DNA of 64,000 nt from Alphaproteobacteria bacterium. GTDB taxonomy: Bacteria > Pseudomonadota > Alphaproteobacteria > Micavibrionales > Micavibrionaceae. Shown here one piece after another: positions 27,067 through 34,638 of the stretch. Numbering within the stretch: position 1 is the stretch's first letter; each line of letters starts with the position of its first letter. Location of the stretch: assembly GCA_020442385.1 (NCBI GenBank), contig JAGRKE010000008.1, forward strand, positions 95,537 through 159,536, in the 5' to 3' direction. Made by a program: the position numbers and the translations under genes. A model generated the notes under the pieces. It was not told where the DNA came from, made no database searches, and saw nothing but the letters and a program-made list of their open reading frames with translations.

Positions 27067-28272
27067 TCAGGCGCTTTTCTTCAGCGCATCTTCATCTTCG
27101 CTTGAGAGGTTTAAAACTCTTGGCTGCTGCTCAATCGCCGTAAAATCGGGAACATCTTCAAGCTGCACCCCAGCCTGCAAATCCTTGAACTTGCGCGCGG
27201 ACGGCAAAACCGAGCGCTCGAGCGAGCCTGTCGCTTCGTCATAGCCGCGCATAGCATTTTGCAAATGCTTGCCGATCTTGCCCATATGGTCAGTGAATTT
27301 GAGCAGGCGTTTATACAGCTCTTGCCCCTGATCGGAAATGACTTGCGCATTCTTCGCCAGCTCCACCTGACGCCAACCCATACCGACCACGCGCAATAGC
27401 GACATCATCAAAATCGGTGACGCCATAACGATTTTCTTCTCCGCCGCCAAATCAAGCAGCGTCGGGTCGGCCTGCACCGCCGCGCTGAAAAGATGCTCGG
27501 AGGGTAAAAACAGTACAACAAAATCCGGCGAATTGAGCTGCTCCCAATAGGCTTTTTTGCCGAGCTGGTTAATATGGCCCTTCACGGCCTGCGCGAGACC
27601 TGTTTGCAGCCCGTGATAATCGGCCTCATCAATATCGCTATCCAGATTGCGGATAAAATCATTAATCGGCGCTTTGGAATCAATCACGATATGCAGACTA
27701 TCGGGTAAATTCACAATGGCATCGGGGCGCAGGCGGTTTTCTTCACCGGGCAACGTTGTCTGCAGCGTATAATGCACGCCCTTAATCAGGCCGGAATTTT
27801 CCAGCAGGCGGGTGAGAATTCCCTCGCCCCAATTGCCGCGCGCCGCAGGGTTTTTGAGCGCGCCCGCAAGCTTCGATGTTTCTTTATGCAGCGTCTTTAA
27901 ATCCTCGCGCAGCGCCTGGTCCGTGCCCTTCATCTGCTCGAGCGCGCCGGAAAGTGTTTTCAAATTCTCATGCACCGGCTTAATCATTTCATCAATCGCT
28001 TTGTGGCGTTTATCCAGATCATGCGCGCCGTCTTTTTGCGCATCTTTGAGCCGCGCCTCGGCGAGCTTCAGAAAGCTTTCATGCGCATTTTGAACCGCGC
28101 GGTTTGCGGTGACTTCAAACTGGTTTTCCATCTCGGTGCGCATATGCTCGCCCGCCTCTAAACGGGCTTTCAATTCAGCTTGGCGCGCGCGTGATATCAA
28201 CCACACAAGTCCAGCGCCCAGCACAAAACCGAGAGCGCCAAAGCCCAGCGCGCCAATAATTGTTGCATCCAT
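27067..28272 (-). CDS. rmuC: RmuC-family DNA recombination-limiting protein
   Basis: A ~401-residue protein with an N-terminal membrane anchor (TIIGALGFGALGFVLGAGLVW), a long coiled coil (QAELKARLEAGEHMRTEMENQ through HKAIDEMIKPVHENLKTLSG) and the RmuC nuclease-like core: GNWGEGILTRLLENSGL, RLRPDAIVNLPD, VIDSKAPINDF and FVVLFLPSEHLFSAA. RmuC limits certain inversions between short repeats, probably through its PD-(D/E)xK-like fold. I favour ATG 28272 (preceded by AGAGAC); ATGs at 28296 and further upstream are also in frame but lie at or beyond the likely promoter. It diverges from the pilin-like gene. Confidence 0.88.
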   Translation of the reverse strand: MDATIIGALGFGALGFVLGAGLVWLISRARQAELKARLEAGEHMRTEMENQFEVTANRAVQNAHESFLKLAEARLKDAQKDGAHDLDKRHKAIDEMIKPVHENLKTLSGALEQMKGTDQALREDLKTLHKETSKLAGALKNPAARGNWGEGILTRLLENSGLIKGVHYTLQTTLPGEENRLRPDAIVNLPDSLHIVIDSKAPINDFIRNLDSDIDEADYHGLQTGLAQAVKGHINQLGKKAYWEQLNSPDFVVLFLPSEHLFSAAVQADPTLLDLAAEKKIVMASPILMMSLLRVVGMGWRQVELAKNAQVISDQGQELYKRLLKFTDHMGKIGKHLQNAMRGYDEATGSLERSVLPSARKFKDLQAGVQLEDVPDFTAIEQQPRVLNLSSEDEDALKKSA

Positions 28273-28328
28273 GAATGTCTCTAGATAGCCTGTCATAAGA
28301 GCACCACTATAATACGCGCACGCAAAAA

Positions 28329-29048
28329 ATGAAAACAAATCACGAACATTTTATTAACAAGCATAACAGGCCCGCAGAGCGCGGAAACGCCCTGATCTAT
28401 GTGCTGATCGCTGTGGCGCTATTCGCTGCGCTGAGCTTCACCCTCGGTCGCCAGAGCGATAGCGACGAGGCCGGAAGCCTCGATGACAGCAAGGCCGAAT
28501 TATATGCCACGCAGCTGATTAGCTACGCCGCGCAAGCACAATCCTCGATTGATCAGATGCTCATTACCGGCTCGGAGATTGATGATCTGGATTTTATTTT
28601 GCCGACCGCGGCCGCCTTTAACACGCCGCCCGATATTCACAAGGTCTACCACCCCGCCGGTGGCGGCTTGAGTCCGGGCCGCTTGCCCGTTGAGGTGATT
28701 GCGCAAAATATCACCGACCCGGTCGCCGGATGGTATATGGGACGCTTTAACAATGTGGAATGGAGCGCCACCGCCGCCGATGATGTGATCCTCGTCGCCT
28801 ATCAGATCAGTCAGAGCGTCTGCGCCAAGATTAACGAGCTTGTGAATGGCTCATCCGCCATCCCCACCATGACCGACTCCATCCGTGAAACGATGATTGA
28901 CGATACGCTGTATACGGGCTCGAATGTTGATCTAACCACCGATGATCCCGGTGATATCTGCCCCGAATGCGACCGCGTGCCCAGCCTGTGCGTGCAAAAC
29001 CAAGCGGGTACGGCCTACGGCTTTTATACAATCTTAGCGGATCAGTAA
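28329..29048 (+). CDS. Membrane-anchored pseudopilin-like protein, unknown
   Basis: A 239-residue protein. After a polar leader of ~18 residues (HFINKHNRPAERG) comes a single hydrophobic helix, NALIYVLIAVALFAALSFTLG, then a wholly polar domain. Leader plus helix resembles type IV pilin or pseudopilin N termini, but the Phe/Glu pair after the cleaved Gly is absent. The C-terminal domain has three Cys in GDICPECDRVPSLC (plus one earlier, QSVCAKI), which could form a disulfide loop. TATAAT at 28308-28313 leaves a leader of only about 10 bases and no ribosome site, so translation may be nearly leaderless. The function is unknown. Confidence 0.6.
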   Translation: MKTNHEHFINKHNRPAERGNALIYVLIAVALFAALSFTLGRQSDSDEAGSLDDSKAELYATQLISYAAQAQSSIDQMLITGSEIDDLDFILPTAAAFNTPPDIHKVYHPAGGGLSPGRLPVEVIAQNITDPVAGWYMGRFNNVEWSATAADDVILVAYQISQSVCAKINELVNGSSAIPTMTDSIRETMIDDTLYTGSNVDLTTDDPGDICPECDRVPSLCVQNQAGTAYGFYTILADQ

Positions 29049-29049
29049 G

Positions 29050-29676
29050 TTAAGCGTATGACGCGATAACAGCCTTAAGCTCATCCAAACCGTGGGATTT
29101 TACAGAGCTGGTGGCCAGAATTGTCGGGTAGGCCGCGGCATGTTTCTTGAGCGTGGTTTCAATTTGTTCGGTGAAAAAGGCCAGTTTCTGGTCCTTCACC
29201 TTATCGGTCTTGGTTAAAACGATACGATACGCCGCGCCTGCCTCATCCAGCATTTTCATCAACTCCGTATCGCTGTCTTTCAGGCCGTGGCGCGCATCTA
29301 CCAGAATAAACACGCAGCGCAAATTCGGTCGCCCGCGCAGATAATCACGGATGAGCGCATCCCACTCTGCCTTTTGGGCCTTCGAGACTTTCGCATAGCC
29401 GTAGCCGGGCATATCGACCAGATATAACAGCCCGCCCAAATCAAAGAAATTGAGCTGCTGCGTACGTCCCGGCGTGTTCGAGGTTTTGGCCAGTGTCTTG
29501 CGCCCGGTCAGCGCATTGATCAGTGAGGACTTGCCGACATTCGAGCGACCAGCAAAGGCAATCTCGGGCCGGTCAGCCTCGGGCAGCTGCTCCAACCACG
29601 CCACGCCCAGCACAAAGTCGCACGGGCCCGCCAGTAATTTGCGCCCCGCCTCTAGATTGAGATGCTCGGCTGTCAT
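29050..29676 (-). CDS. engB: Ribosome biogenesis GTP-binding protein YihA/EngB
   Basis: A 208-residue Era-like GTPase needed for large-subunit assembly in many bacteria. The G1 loop is FAGRSNVGKSSL (~41-52); the switch I region is TPGRTQQLNFF; G3 is LVDMPGYGYA; G4 is VLTKTDKV; and G5 is ATSSVKSHG. It overlaps the end of yidC by four bases (ATGA-type), so the two are coupled. It is the last gene of rpmH-rnpA-yidD-yidC-engB. It converges with the pilin-like gene with one base between the stops. Confidence 0.95.
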   Translation of the reverse strand: MTAEHLNLEAGRKLLAGPCDFVLGVAWLEQLPEADRPEIAFAGRSNVGKSSLINALTGRKTLAKTSNTPGRTQQLNFFDLGGLLYLVDMPGYGYAKVSKAQKAEWDALIRDYLRGRPNLRCVFILVDARHGLKDSDTELMKMLDEAGAAYRIVLTKTDKVKDQKLAFFTEQIETTLKKHAAAYPTILATSSVKSHGLDELKAVIASYA

Positions 29677-31595
29677 TTCTTTTTCTTACTTTTTTTACGC
29701 TTGGGCGGCTTGATCGGGCCTGAAGGCTTATCATCATCACCAAACAGCGCGTCCTCAGCCTCATGCTCCGCCATCTCAGCCAACGGATGGACATCCGGGC
29801 CTTTATCAATGGCTTTGTTAAGGCGTTCTTCCTCTTCGCTCTGGCCGAAGAGATGGATGGGCACATTGAGCGAGCGCATGATAATCACCTGCTGGATCAC
29901 ACCAATGATCGCACTGAACGTCCAGTAAATCACCAGGCCGGAGGCAAAGCGCGAGAGCGCATAGGTGATGATGAAGGGGAAGAAGCGCATCATATCGCGC
30001 TGTAATTTATCCTGCGGCGGCGGGTTGAGGCTCTTTTGCATGATCATCGCAATCAGCATCACGCATGGCCAAACCCCGATATGCAGCGCCGCAGGCGGTG
30101 TCCAGTCGATCAAGCCAAACAGGTTAAACACGCTGGTCGGATCAGGCGCGGACAAGTCATGAATCCAGCCGATAAAGGGTGCATGACGAATTTCAATCGT
30201 CACGAACAGCACTTTATATAGCGCAAAGAAAATCGGAATTTGCAGCATGATCGGAAAACACCCGGCCATCGGATTCACGCCTTCGCGCTGATAGAGCTGC
30301 ATCAATTCTTGCTGCAATTTTTGTTTATCATCGCCATGTTTTTCACGCAGTGCCGCAACCTGAGGCGTGACTTTTTTCATTTTTGCAAAAGAACGGTACG
30401 AGGTGTTGGTCAACGGGAACACCGCGCCGCGAATAAGGATCGTCAGCACAATAATCGCAAAGCCCATATTGCCGATCAGCTTGCCCAAATAATGCAGCGC
30501 ATAGAAAAACGGTTTGGAGAGAAACCACAGCCAGCCGAAATTAATCGCCAGATCAAAATGCGGAATGCCCAGATCTTTCTCGTAATCATTCAAGAGCAAA
30601 TACTTCTTCGCGCCTGCATAAACGTGACTCTCAACGCTTTGGCTCTGTCCGGGCGCAACACTTACCGCACCACCAACATAATCAACCTGATAGCGCCCGG
30701 TATTATCCTTATCATTTTGCGCGCCTTTATAGCTGAAGCTGTATTTCACATTTTCGCCCTGCGCAGGAACAAGCGCGGTCAGCCAGTATTTCTCTGTCAT
30801 GCCGATCCAGCCTTGATCGCCATCAAAGGCTTCTTTGCGGTCTTCACGCAATTCCTTGTAGCGGATTTCATGCAGCGAATCGCCGACATAGGCCATCGGC
30901 CCCTCATGTTGAATCCACGTCTTCATGTAATTCTTAGGGATACCCTGCTGAGAAATCAGGCCGTATGGATAAAGTGTCACGGCTTGGCCTGAATTATTCG
31001 TCACTTTTTGCGTGATGGTGAACATGTAATGTTGATCCAGCGCGATTATGCGCTCAAAGCGTAGACCTGCACCGTTATCCCACATCAATGTCACGGGTGT
31101 GTCTTTGGTTAGCGTATTTGCGCCCAAAACCTGCCAGCGTGTATCAGCATCAGGCACGCGCGCAGAGCCCTCTTTAACCACCCAGCCATAATCGATATAG
31201 CGAGGCTTCTCGGTTTTGTTGGGGGAAAGAATGGTTACATTGTCTTCTTTTTCGATTGTCTCGTAATATTCGCGCAAAGCGATATCGTCAAAACGCCCAC
31301 CAGTCAGATTGATCGTGCCTTTAATCTCGCCAGTATCGATGCTCAGGCGCTGCGCCCCGCTGAGGACTTCCGCGCGCGGCAAAACAACGTCCGCCGCTTC
31401 GCCGCTTTGCGCTTGCTTGAGCGCTTTTTCCTGTGCGATCTGCGCTTCAACTTTCTGCGCCTCGCGCAAAGCATCCTTCTGCGGCTTTAAAACAAAATGG
31501 TCGTAGGAAAAATAAATCAGAATCGCAAGCACAAAAAACACGAAAAGGTTTTTGAGCTCCTGAGGATCCATTTGGTTGTTATTATCAGAACGCAT
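29673..31595 (-). CDS. yidC: Membrane protein insertase YidC
   Basis: A 640-residue Oxa1-family insertase that folds and inserts inner-membrane proteins, alone or with Sec. An N-terminal helix (NLFVFFVLAILIYFS) is followed by a large periplasmic beta-domain (to ~350). The conserved five-helix core includes YLGKLIGNMGFAIIVLTIL, TPQVAALREKHGDDKQKLQQ, LYQREGVNPMAGCFPIMLQI and SGLVIYWTFSAIIGVIQQ. The acidic tail ends in a basic stretch (KPPKRKKSKKKK), as expected for ribosome contact. The start has AAGGCGG eight bases upstream. It stands between yidD and engB. Confidence 0.97.
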   Translation of the reverse strand: MRSDNNNQMDPQELKNLFVFFVLAILIYFSYDHFVLKPQKDALREAQKVEAQIAQEKALKQAQSGEAADVVLPRAEVLSGAQRLSIDTGEIKGTINLTGGRFDDIALREYYETIEKEDNVTILSPNKTEKPRYIDYGWVVKEGSARVPDADTRWQVLGANTLTKDTPVTLMWDNGAGLRFERIIALDQHYMFTITQKVTNNSGQAVTLYPYGLISQQGIPKNYMKTWIQHEGPMAYVGDSLHEIRYKELREDRKEAFDGDQGWIGMTEKYWLTALVPAQGENVKYSFSYKGAQNDKDNTGRYQVDYVGGAVSVAPGQSQSVESHVYAGAKKYLLLNDYEKDLGIPHFDLAINFGWLWFLSKPFFYALHYLGKLIGNMGFAIIVLTILIRGAVFPLTNTSYRSFAKMKKVTPQVAALREKHGDDKQKLQQELMQLYQREGVNPMAGCFPIMLQIPIFFALYKVLFVTIEIRHAPFIGWIHDLSAPDPTSVFNLFGLIDWTPPAALHIGVWPCVMLIAMIMQKSLNPPPQDKLQRDMMRFFPFIITYALSRFASGLVIYWTFSAIIGVIQQVIIMRSLNVPIHLFGQSEEEERLNKAIDKGPDVHPLAEMAEHEAEDALFGDDDKPSGPIKPPKRKKSKKKK

Positions 31596-31616
31596 GCGCT
31601 TACCGCCTTAAAATCT

Positions 31617-31904
31617 CTATGTGCTGCTTATGTCGTTATTTTGGCTTTGCTTGCGTTTATAACCGATCAGATCGCGCCAATCAAACCTTTCCGGCACGGG
31701 GTCCACATGGTCGTGATGACACCAGGGATGGCAGCGCAAAATGCGGCGTGTTGCCAGAGCGAGCCCTTTAGCTGCGCCATGGCGATCAATCGCTTTGAGC
31801 GCATAGGCCGAGCAAGTCGGATAAAACCGGCAAGAGCTGCCTAAAAGCGGCGAAACCGCCCAGCGATAAAACCGAATTGGGCCTTGAATGATGGTTTTGA
31901 GCAT
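31617..31904 (-). CDS. yidD: Membrane protein insertion efficiency factor YidD
   Basis: A 95-residue small protein associated with the inner membrane that helps YidC-dependent insertion. It shows the family signature: an amphipathic N-terminal helix ([17 protein letters not shown]), the Cys pair [18 protein letters not shown], and [12 protein letters not shown] followed by a His/Asp-rich loop and DPVPERFDW. It sits between rnpA (12 bases upstream) and yidC (21 bases downstream), the classical position. Confidence 0.95.
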   Translation of the reverse strand: MLKTIIQGPIRFYRWAVSPLLGSSCRFYPTCSAYALKAIDRHGAAKGLALATRRILRCHPWCHHDHVDPVPERFDWRDLIGYKRKQSQNNDISST

Positions 31905-31916
31905 CGCGTTTGCGCC

Positions 31917-32279
31917 TTACTTGGTAAATCCTGTCTTTTCCAGACACCATTTTAGATCATTTTGCAGCGCCTCATAGGGCCGCGTCGCGGTTAGAGGCCG
32001 CCCGACCAGAATATAATCCACCCCGTCTTTGGCATGAAGAGGCAAAATATCAGCCGCCACTGCGCGCAAACGCCGCTTGATACGGTTGCGCTTCACGGCG
32101 GAATTAGAGACTTTTTTGCTCACTGTAAAGCCCACACGCTTTTGCCCCAGCTCATTGGGCATGAGTTGTAAAATGAGCCCATGCGAGACCCATTTCTGAC
32201 CTTTGCTTTGAATTTTCAGGAAATCAGCGCGGTTTTTCAGCCGCGCCAGAGATTTTTGCTGCGCTTTGCTTGCAAACAT
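31917..32279 (-). CDS. rnpA: Ribonuclease P protein component
   Basis: The 120-residue basic protein subunit of RNase P, which with the catalytic RNA processes tRNA 5' ends. KKVSNSAVKRNRIKRRLRAV contains the RNR signature. The N-terminal LKNRADFLKIQSKGQKWVSH fits the family's first helix and central cleft. It lies 15 bases downstream of rpmH, the conserved bacterial arrangement. The catalytic RNA (rnpB) is not in this window. Confidence 0.95.
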   Translation of the reverse strand: MFASKAQQKSLARLKNRADFLKIQSKGQKWVSHGLILQLMPNELGQKRVGFTVSKKVSNSAVKRNRIKRRLRAVAADILPLHAKDGVDYILVGRPLTATRPYEALQNDLKWCLEKTGFTK

Positions 32280-32294
32280 CGCGCATCACTAATC

Positions 32295-32432
32295 TTAAGC
32301 GCTCAGACGCTTACGACCCTTGGCACGGCGGCGCGCAAGAATGGCGCGGCCTACTTTTGTAGCCATACGGGCACGAAAACCATGACGGCGGGCGCGAACA
32401 ATGCGGCTTGGCTGGAATGTACGTTTGCTCAT
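32295..32432 (-). CDS. rpmH: 50S ribosomal protein L34
   Basis: A 45-residue, very basic ribosomal protein. The start [20 protein letters not shown] and end [12 protein letters not shown] match L34, with the usual [16 protein letters not shown] centre. The coding sequence runs from ATG at 32432 to TAA at 32295. It heads the rpmH-rnpA-yidD-yidC-engB cluster and has a strong promoter about 70 bases upstream. Confidence 0.97.
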   Translation of the reverse strand: MSKRTFQPSRIVRARRHGFRARMATKVGRAILARRRAKGRKRLSA

Positions 32433-32506
32433 TTTTCTATACCTTTTCGGGTCTTAAAAAGCGCTCAAAAGCGCATAAATTCTTATGTTTACCTATCGAG
32501 GAGGGC

Positions 32507-32535
32507 TTTATAACGGGAATTCACCCATCTGTCAA
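32507..32535 (-). promoter_or_regulatory. Near-consensus sigma-70 promoter of the rpmH operon
   Basis: On the minus strand TTGACA (32535-32530) and TATAAA (32512-32507) are separated by exactly 17 bases. Transcription would begin near 32500, leaving a ~68-base leader before the rpmH ATG at 32432. It is the best promoter match in the window, as expected for a ribosomal protein and RNase P operon. Its -35 lies only 13 bases from the stop of the upstream hydroxylase gene. Confidence 0.85.
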
Positions 32536-32547
32536 CAAAATGGAGCG

Positions 32548-33738
32548 CTATCGATCGCCCATCGCCTGTTTCATAAAAAAGCGCTTGGCCGGGCCGATTT
32601 TCGAAACCAGCCGCAATCCGGCTCTACGCATCAGGCGTACGGGCGGAATGTTGTTTGAAAACAATCGGTTAAGACCATCTGTGACTGCGACCATCGCCAT
32701 ATTATCCGGGCGGCGGCGACGCTGATAGGTCTCTAAAAGCTCTTGAGAACCCACATCTTCGCCATTTTTATGGGCCTGCATGAGTAATTCGGCAAGCTCT
32801 CCCACATCGCGAAAACCTAAATTCAGCCCCTGCCCGGCGATTGGGTGGATACCATGCGCCGCATCGGCCACCAAAGCCATGCGCGGGCCGATATAAGACG
32901 CGGCATGAACAAGCCCTAGTGGATAAGCCGCGCGCGGTTCAATAAGCTTAATATCGCCATAACGCTCTGGAAAACGCGCCGCGAGGGCCGTTTCAAACTC
33001 CTCATCTGAAAATGTCATTAAGGAACGGCTTTCCGGCCCGTGCTCGGTAAAAACAACGGAGGAACGATGTGTACCATCCTCGCCATCAACCATCGGCAAC
33101 ACCGCAAACGGACCTTCGGGCCAGAAATGCTCCACCGCGACGTTATTATGCGGGTTTGAGTGCGAGACGGTACAAATCACCGCACGCTGATTATAGCTCC
33201 ACTGGCGCGCCGGCATGCCCATCCATTTACGGGTGAAAGAGCCCCGGCCATCTGCACCCACAACCAATCGCGCCCCGACATCACCCGCATCGGTAATGCA
33301 GCGCACATGATCGGCACAGACTTCAAAATCAGTAATGGTTGTTTGCGGTTTATGCATCACGGATTTCAAGCTTTTGAGCGTCTCCAGCATCGCCGCGCGC
33401 AGATCGTAATTGAGTAATATCCAGCCGAAACTCTTGTCCTCAACTTCGCTGCTCAGAAAATTGAGCAGCACAGAGGACGAGCCGTCCAGAATCTGAATAT
33501 TCTCAATCGGGCATGGATCGGCCGCCAGATTTTGCCAAATGCCCGCCCGCTCCAATATTTGGCGCGAGCCGTAAGATATCGCCGTGGTGCGTAAATCTTT
33601 GTTTTTAGGAAGGTCTGCCGTTCCTTGATCCAGGCACACCACAGACAGCCCCGCCTGCCCCAAAAGGCACGAGAGTGTTAACCCGGACAATCCGCCGCCG
33701 ATAACCGCGACATCATATAATGTATCTTTAGAGCCCAT
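32548..33738 (-). CDS. UbiH/UbiF/COQ6-family FAD monooxygenase
   Basis: A ~396-residue aromatic hydroxylase, most likely of ubiquinone biosynthesis. The FAD-binding start is VAVIGGGLSGLTLSCLLGQAG with a GxGxxG-type loop. The middle DG motif is VVGADGRGSFTR. The second FAD motif is ALVADAAHGIHPIAGQGLNLG, the UbiH/COQ6 signature. Which ring position it hydroxylates cannot be read from sequence. I start at ATG 33738; an in-frame GTG two codons earlier is possible. It lies upstream of the rpmH promoter on the same strand. Confidence 0.88.
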   Translation of the reverse strand: MGSKDTLYDVAVIGGGLSGLTLSCLLGQAGLSVVCLDQGTADLPKNKDLRTTAISYGSRQILERAGIWQNLAADPCPIENIQILDGSSSVLLNFLSSEVEDKSFGWILLNYDLRAAMLETLKSLKSVMHKPQTTITDFEVCADHVRCITDAGDVGARLVVGADGRGSFTRKWMGMPARQWSYNQRAVICTVSHSNPHNNVAVEHFWPEGPFAVLPMVDGEDGTHRSSVVFTEHGPESRSLMTFSDEEFETALAARFPERYGDIKLIEPRAAYPLGLVHAASYIGPRMALVADAAHGIHPIAGQGLNLGFRDVGELAELLMQAHKNGEDVGSQELLETYQRRRRPDNMAMVAVTDGLNRLFSNNIPPVRLMRRAGLRLVSKIGPAKRFFMKQAMGDR

Positions 33739-33778
33739 AAACACGCACTTAACACCAAAATGGTTCAGAAATAAAGAT

Positions 33779-33809
33779 AAAGCCCCGACATTTTCTATGC
33801 CGGGGCTTT
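33779..33809 (-). terminator. Rho-independent terminator after the 206-residue gene
   Basis: AAGCCCCG (33780-33787) pairs with CGGGGCTT (33801-33808), extendable by outer A-T pairs. On the minus strand the stem is followed by TTTATCTTTATTT. It sits between the stop of the gene at 33875 and the start of the hydroxylase gene, so it should separate their transcripts. Confidence 0.75.
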
Positions 33810-33874
33810 CGTTGTACTTTTGCCAACTATCACGCAGAAAACTTTAAAAATTTCCTTTTAGAAAAGCAGCACCT

Positions 33875-34495
33875 TTAAGAGACAGGCACTTCGACCTTAG
33901 AGGGCAGGTCGGCTGCGATTGGTTCATCATCCAGCATTTCAATCATGCCGGAGGGCTGAATAGCGAAATTCGCGATAAACAGGGCGTTTGAATAAAACAC
34001 CACCGCATCACACAAATAATGACCCTGATCGTTCTTGCCTTCATAAGAGGCCGGACGGATCGTCCCTTCCACGACCGAGCGGGTTGTATCATCCATATTA
34101 GCCGGCATATTTTCATCATCCATAGATTCGGCGATGTAAAACGGGCCCTCTTCCCCACGCACGAAGAAACAGAAGAAGCGCAGATATTCCAAAACATTGT
34201 CATCTGTTACTTTAATCGGTGCCTTGGCATTGACCTCATGAATTGGCGGAGATGTGCCATTCAAGCGGAACAAATTTCCCTGATCAGTCAGGTAATAGAT
34301 ATTCAGTTTTTTATTCACCCAGTTCGGGTCTTTAACGCGAATCAGCGCAACGCTCTCGTAAAAAGGCAGCATGCGCCAGTGAACCTGCGTACTGTCTGCA
34401 GAGACCTTATATTTCCCATCCACCGGGTCGATCTGCTCCAAGAACCCTGTCAGTTCATCACCCTCAACAGGATTCCATTTATCATCGTGATACAT
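33875..34495 (-). CDS. Hypothetical protein next to the TpsA adhesin gene
   Basis: A 206-residue soluble protein that I do not recognise. It begins MYHDDKWNPVEGDELTGFLE behind AAGGAA. It has no signal peptide or hydrophobic helix and is acidic overall. Recognisable pieces are YYLTDQGNLFRLNGTSPPIHE and VLEYLRFFCFFVRGEEGPFY, suggesting an alpha/beta fold. It lies downstream of the adhesin gene on the same strand, but a strong terminator (34588-34618) separates them, so co-transcription is unlikely. Any functional link to the surface island rests on position only. Confidence 0.6.
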   Translation of the reverse strand: MYHDDKWNPVEGDELTGFLEQIDPVDGKYKVSADSTQVHWRMLPFYESVALIRVKDPNWVNKKLNIYYLTDQGNLFRLNGTSPPIHEVNAKAPIKVTDDNVLEYLRFFCFFVRGEEGPFYIAESMDDENMPANMDDTTRSVVEGTIRPASYEGKNDQGHYLCDAVVFYSNALFIANFAIQPSGMIEMLDDEPIAADLPSKVEVPVS

Positions 34496-34587
34496 GTGTA
34501 TTCCTTAAATTCAATCTTGAATAAGACCCAATCCCCCTATTTTGACAGAAAATTCCACGAACGCAAGGCTTTGTCGGTTTATCGCCA

Positions 34588-34618
34588 TAAAAAACCCCGC
34601 GAAGATATGCGGGGTTTT
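34588..34618 (-). terminator. Strong Rho-independent terminator of tpsA
   Basis: A perfect 10-base-pair stem, AAAACCCCGC (34591-34600) with GCGGGGTTTT (34609-34618) and an 8-base loop. On the minus strand it is followed by TTAT, continuing the T-run. It lies 20 bases after the stop codon of the 2282-residue exoprotein gene. Confidence 0.9.
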
Positions 34619-34638
34619 CATGTTCGTTAAAAGGCGTA

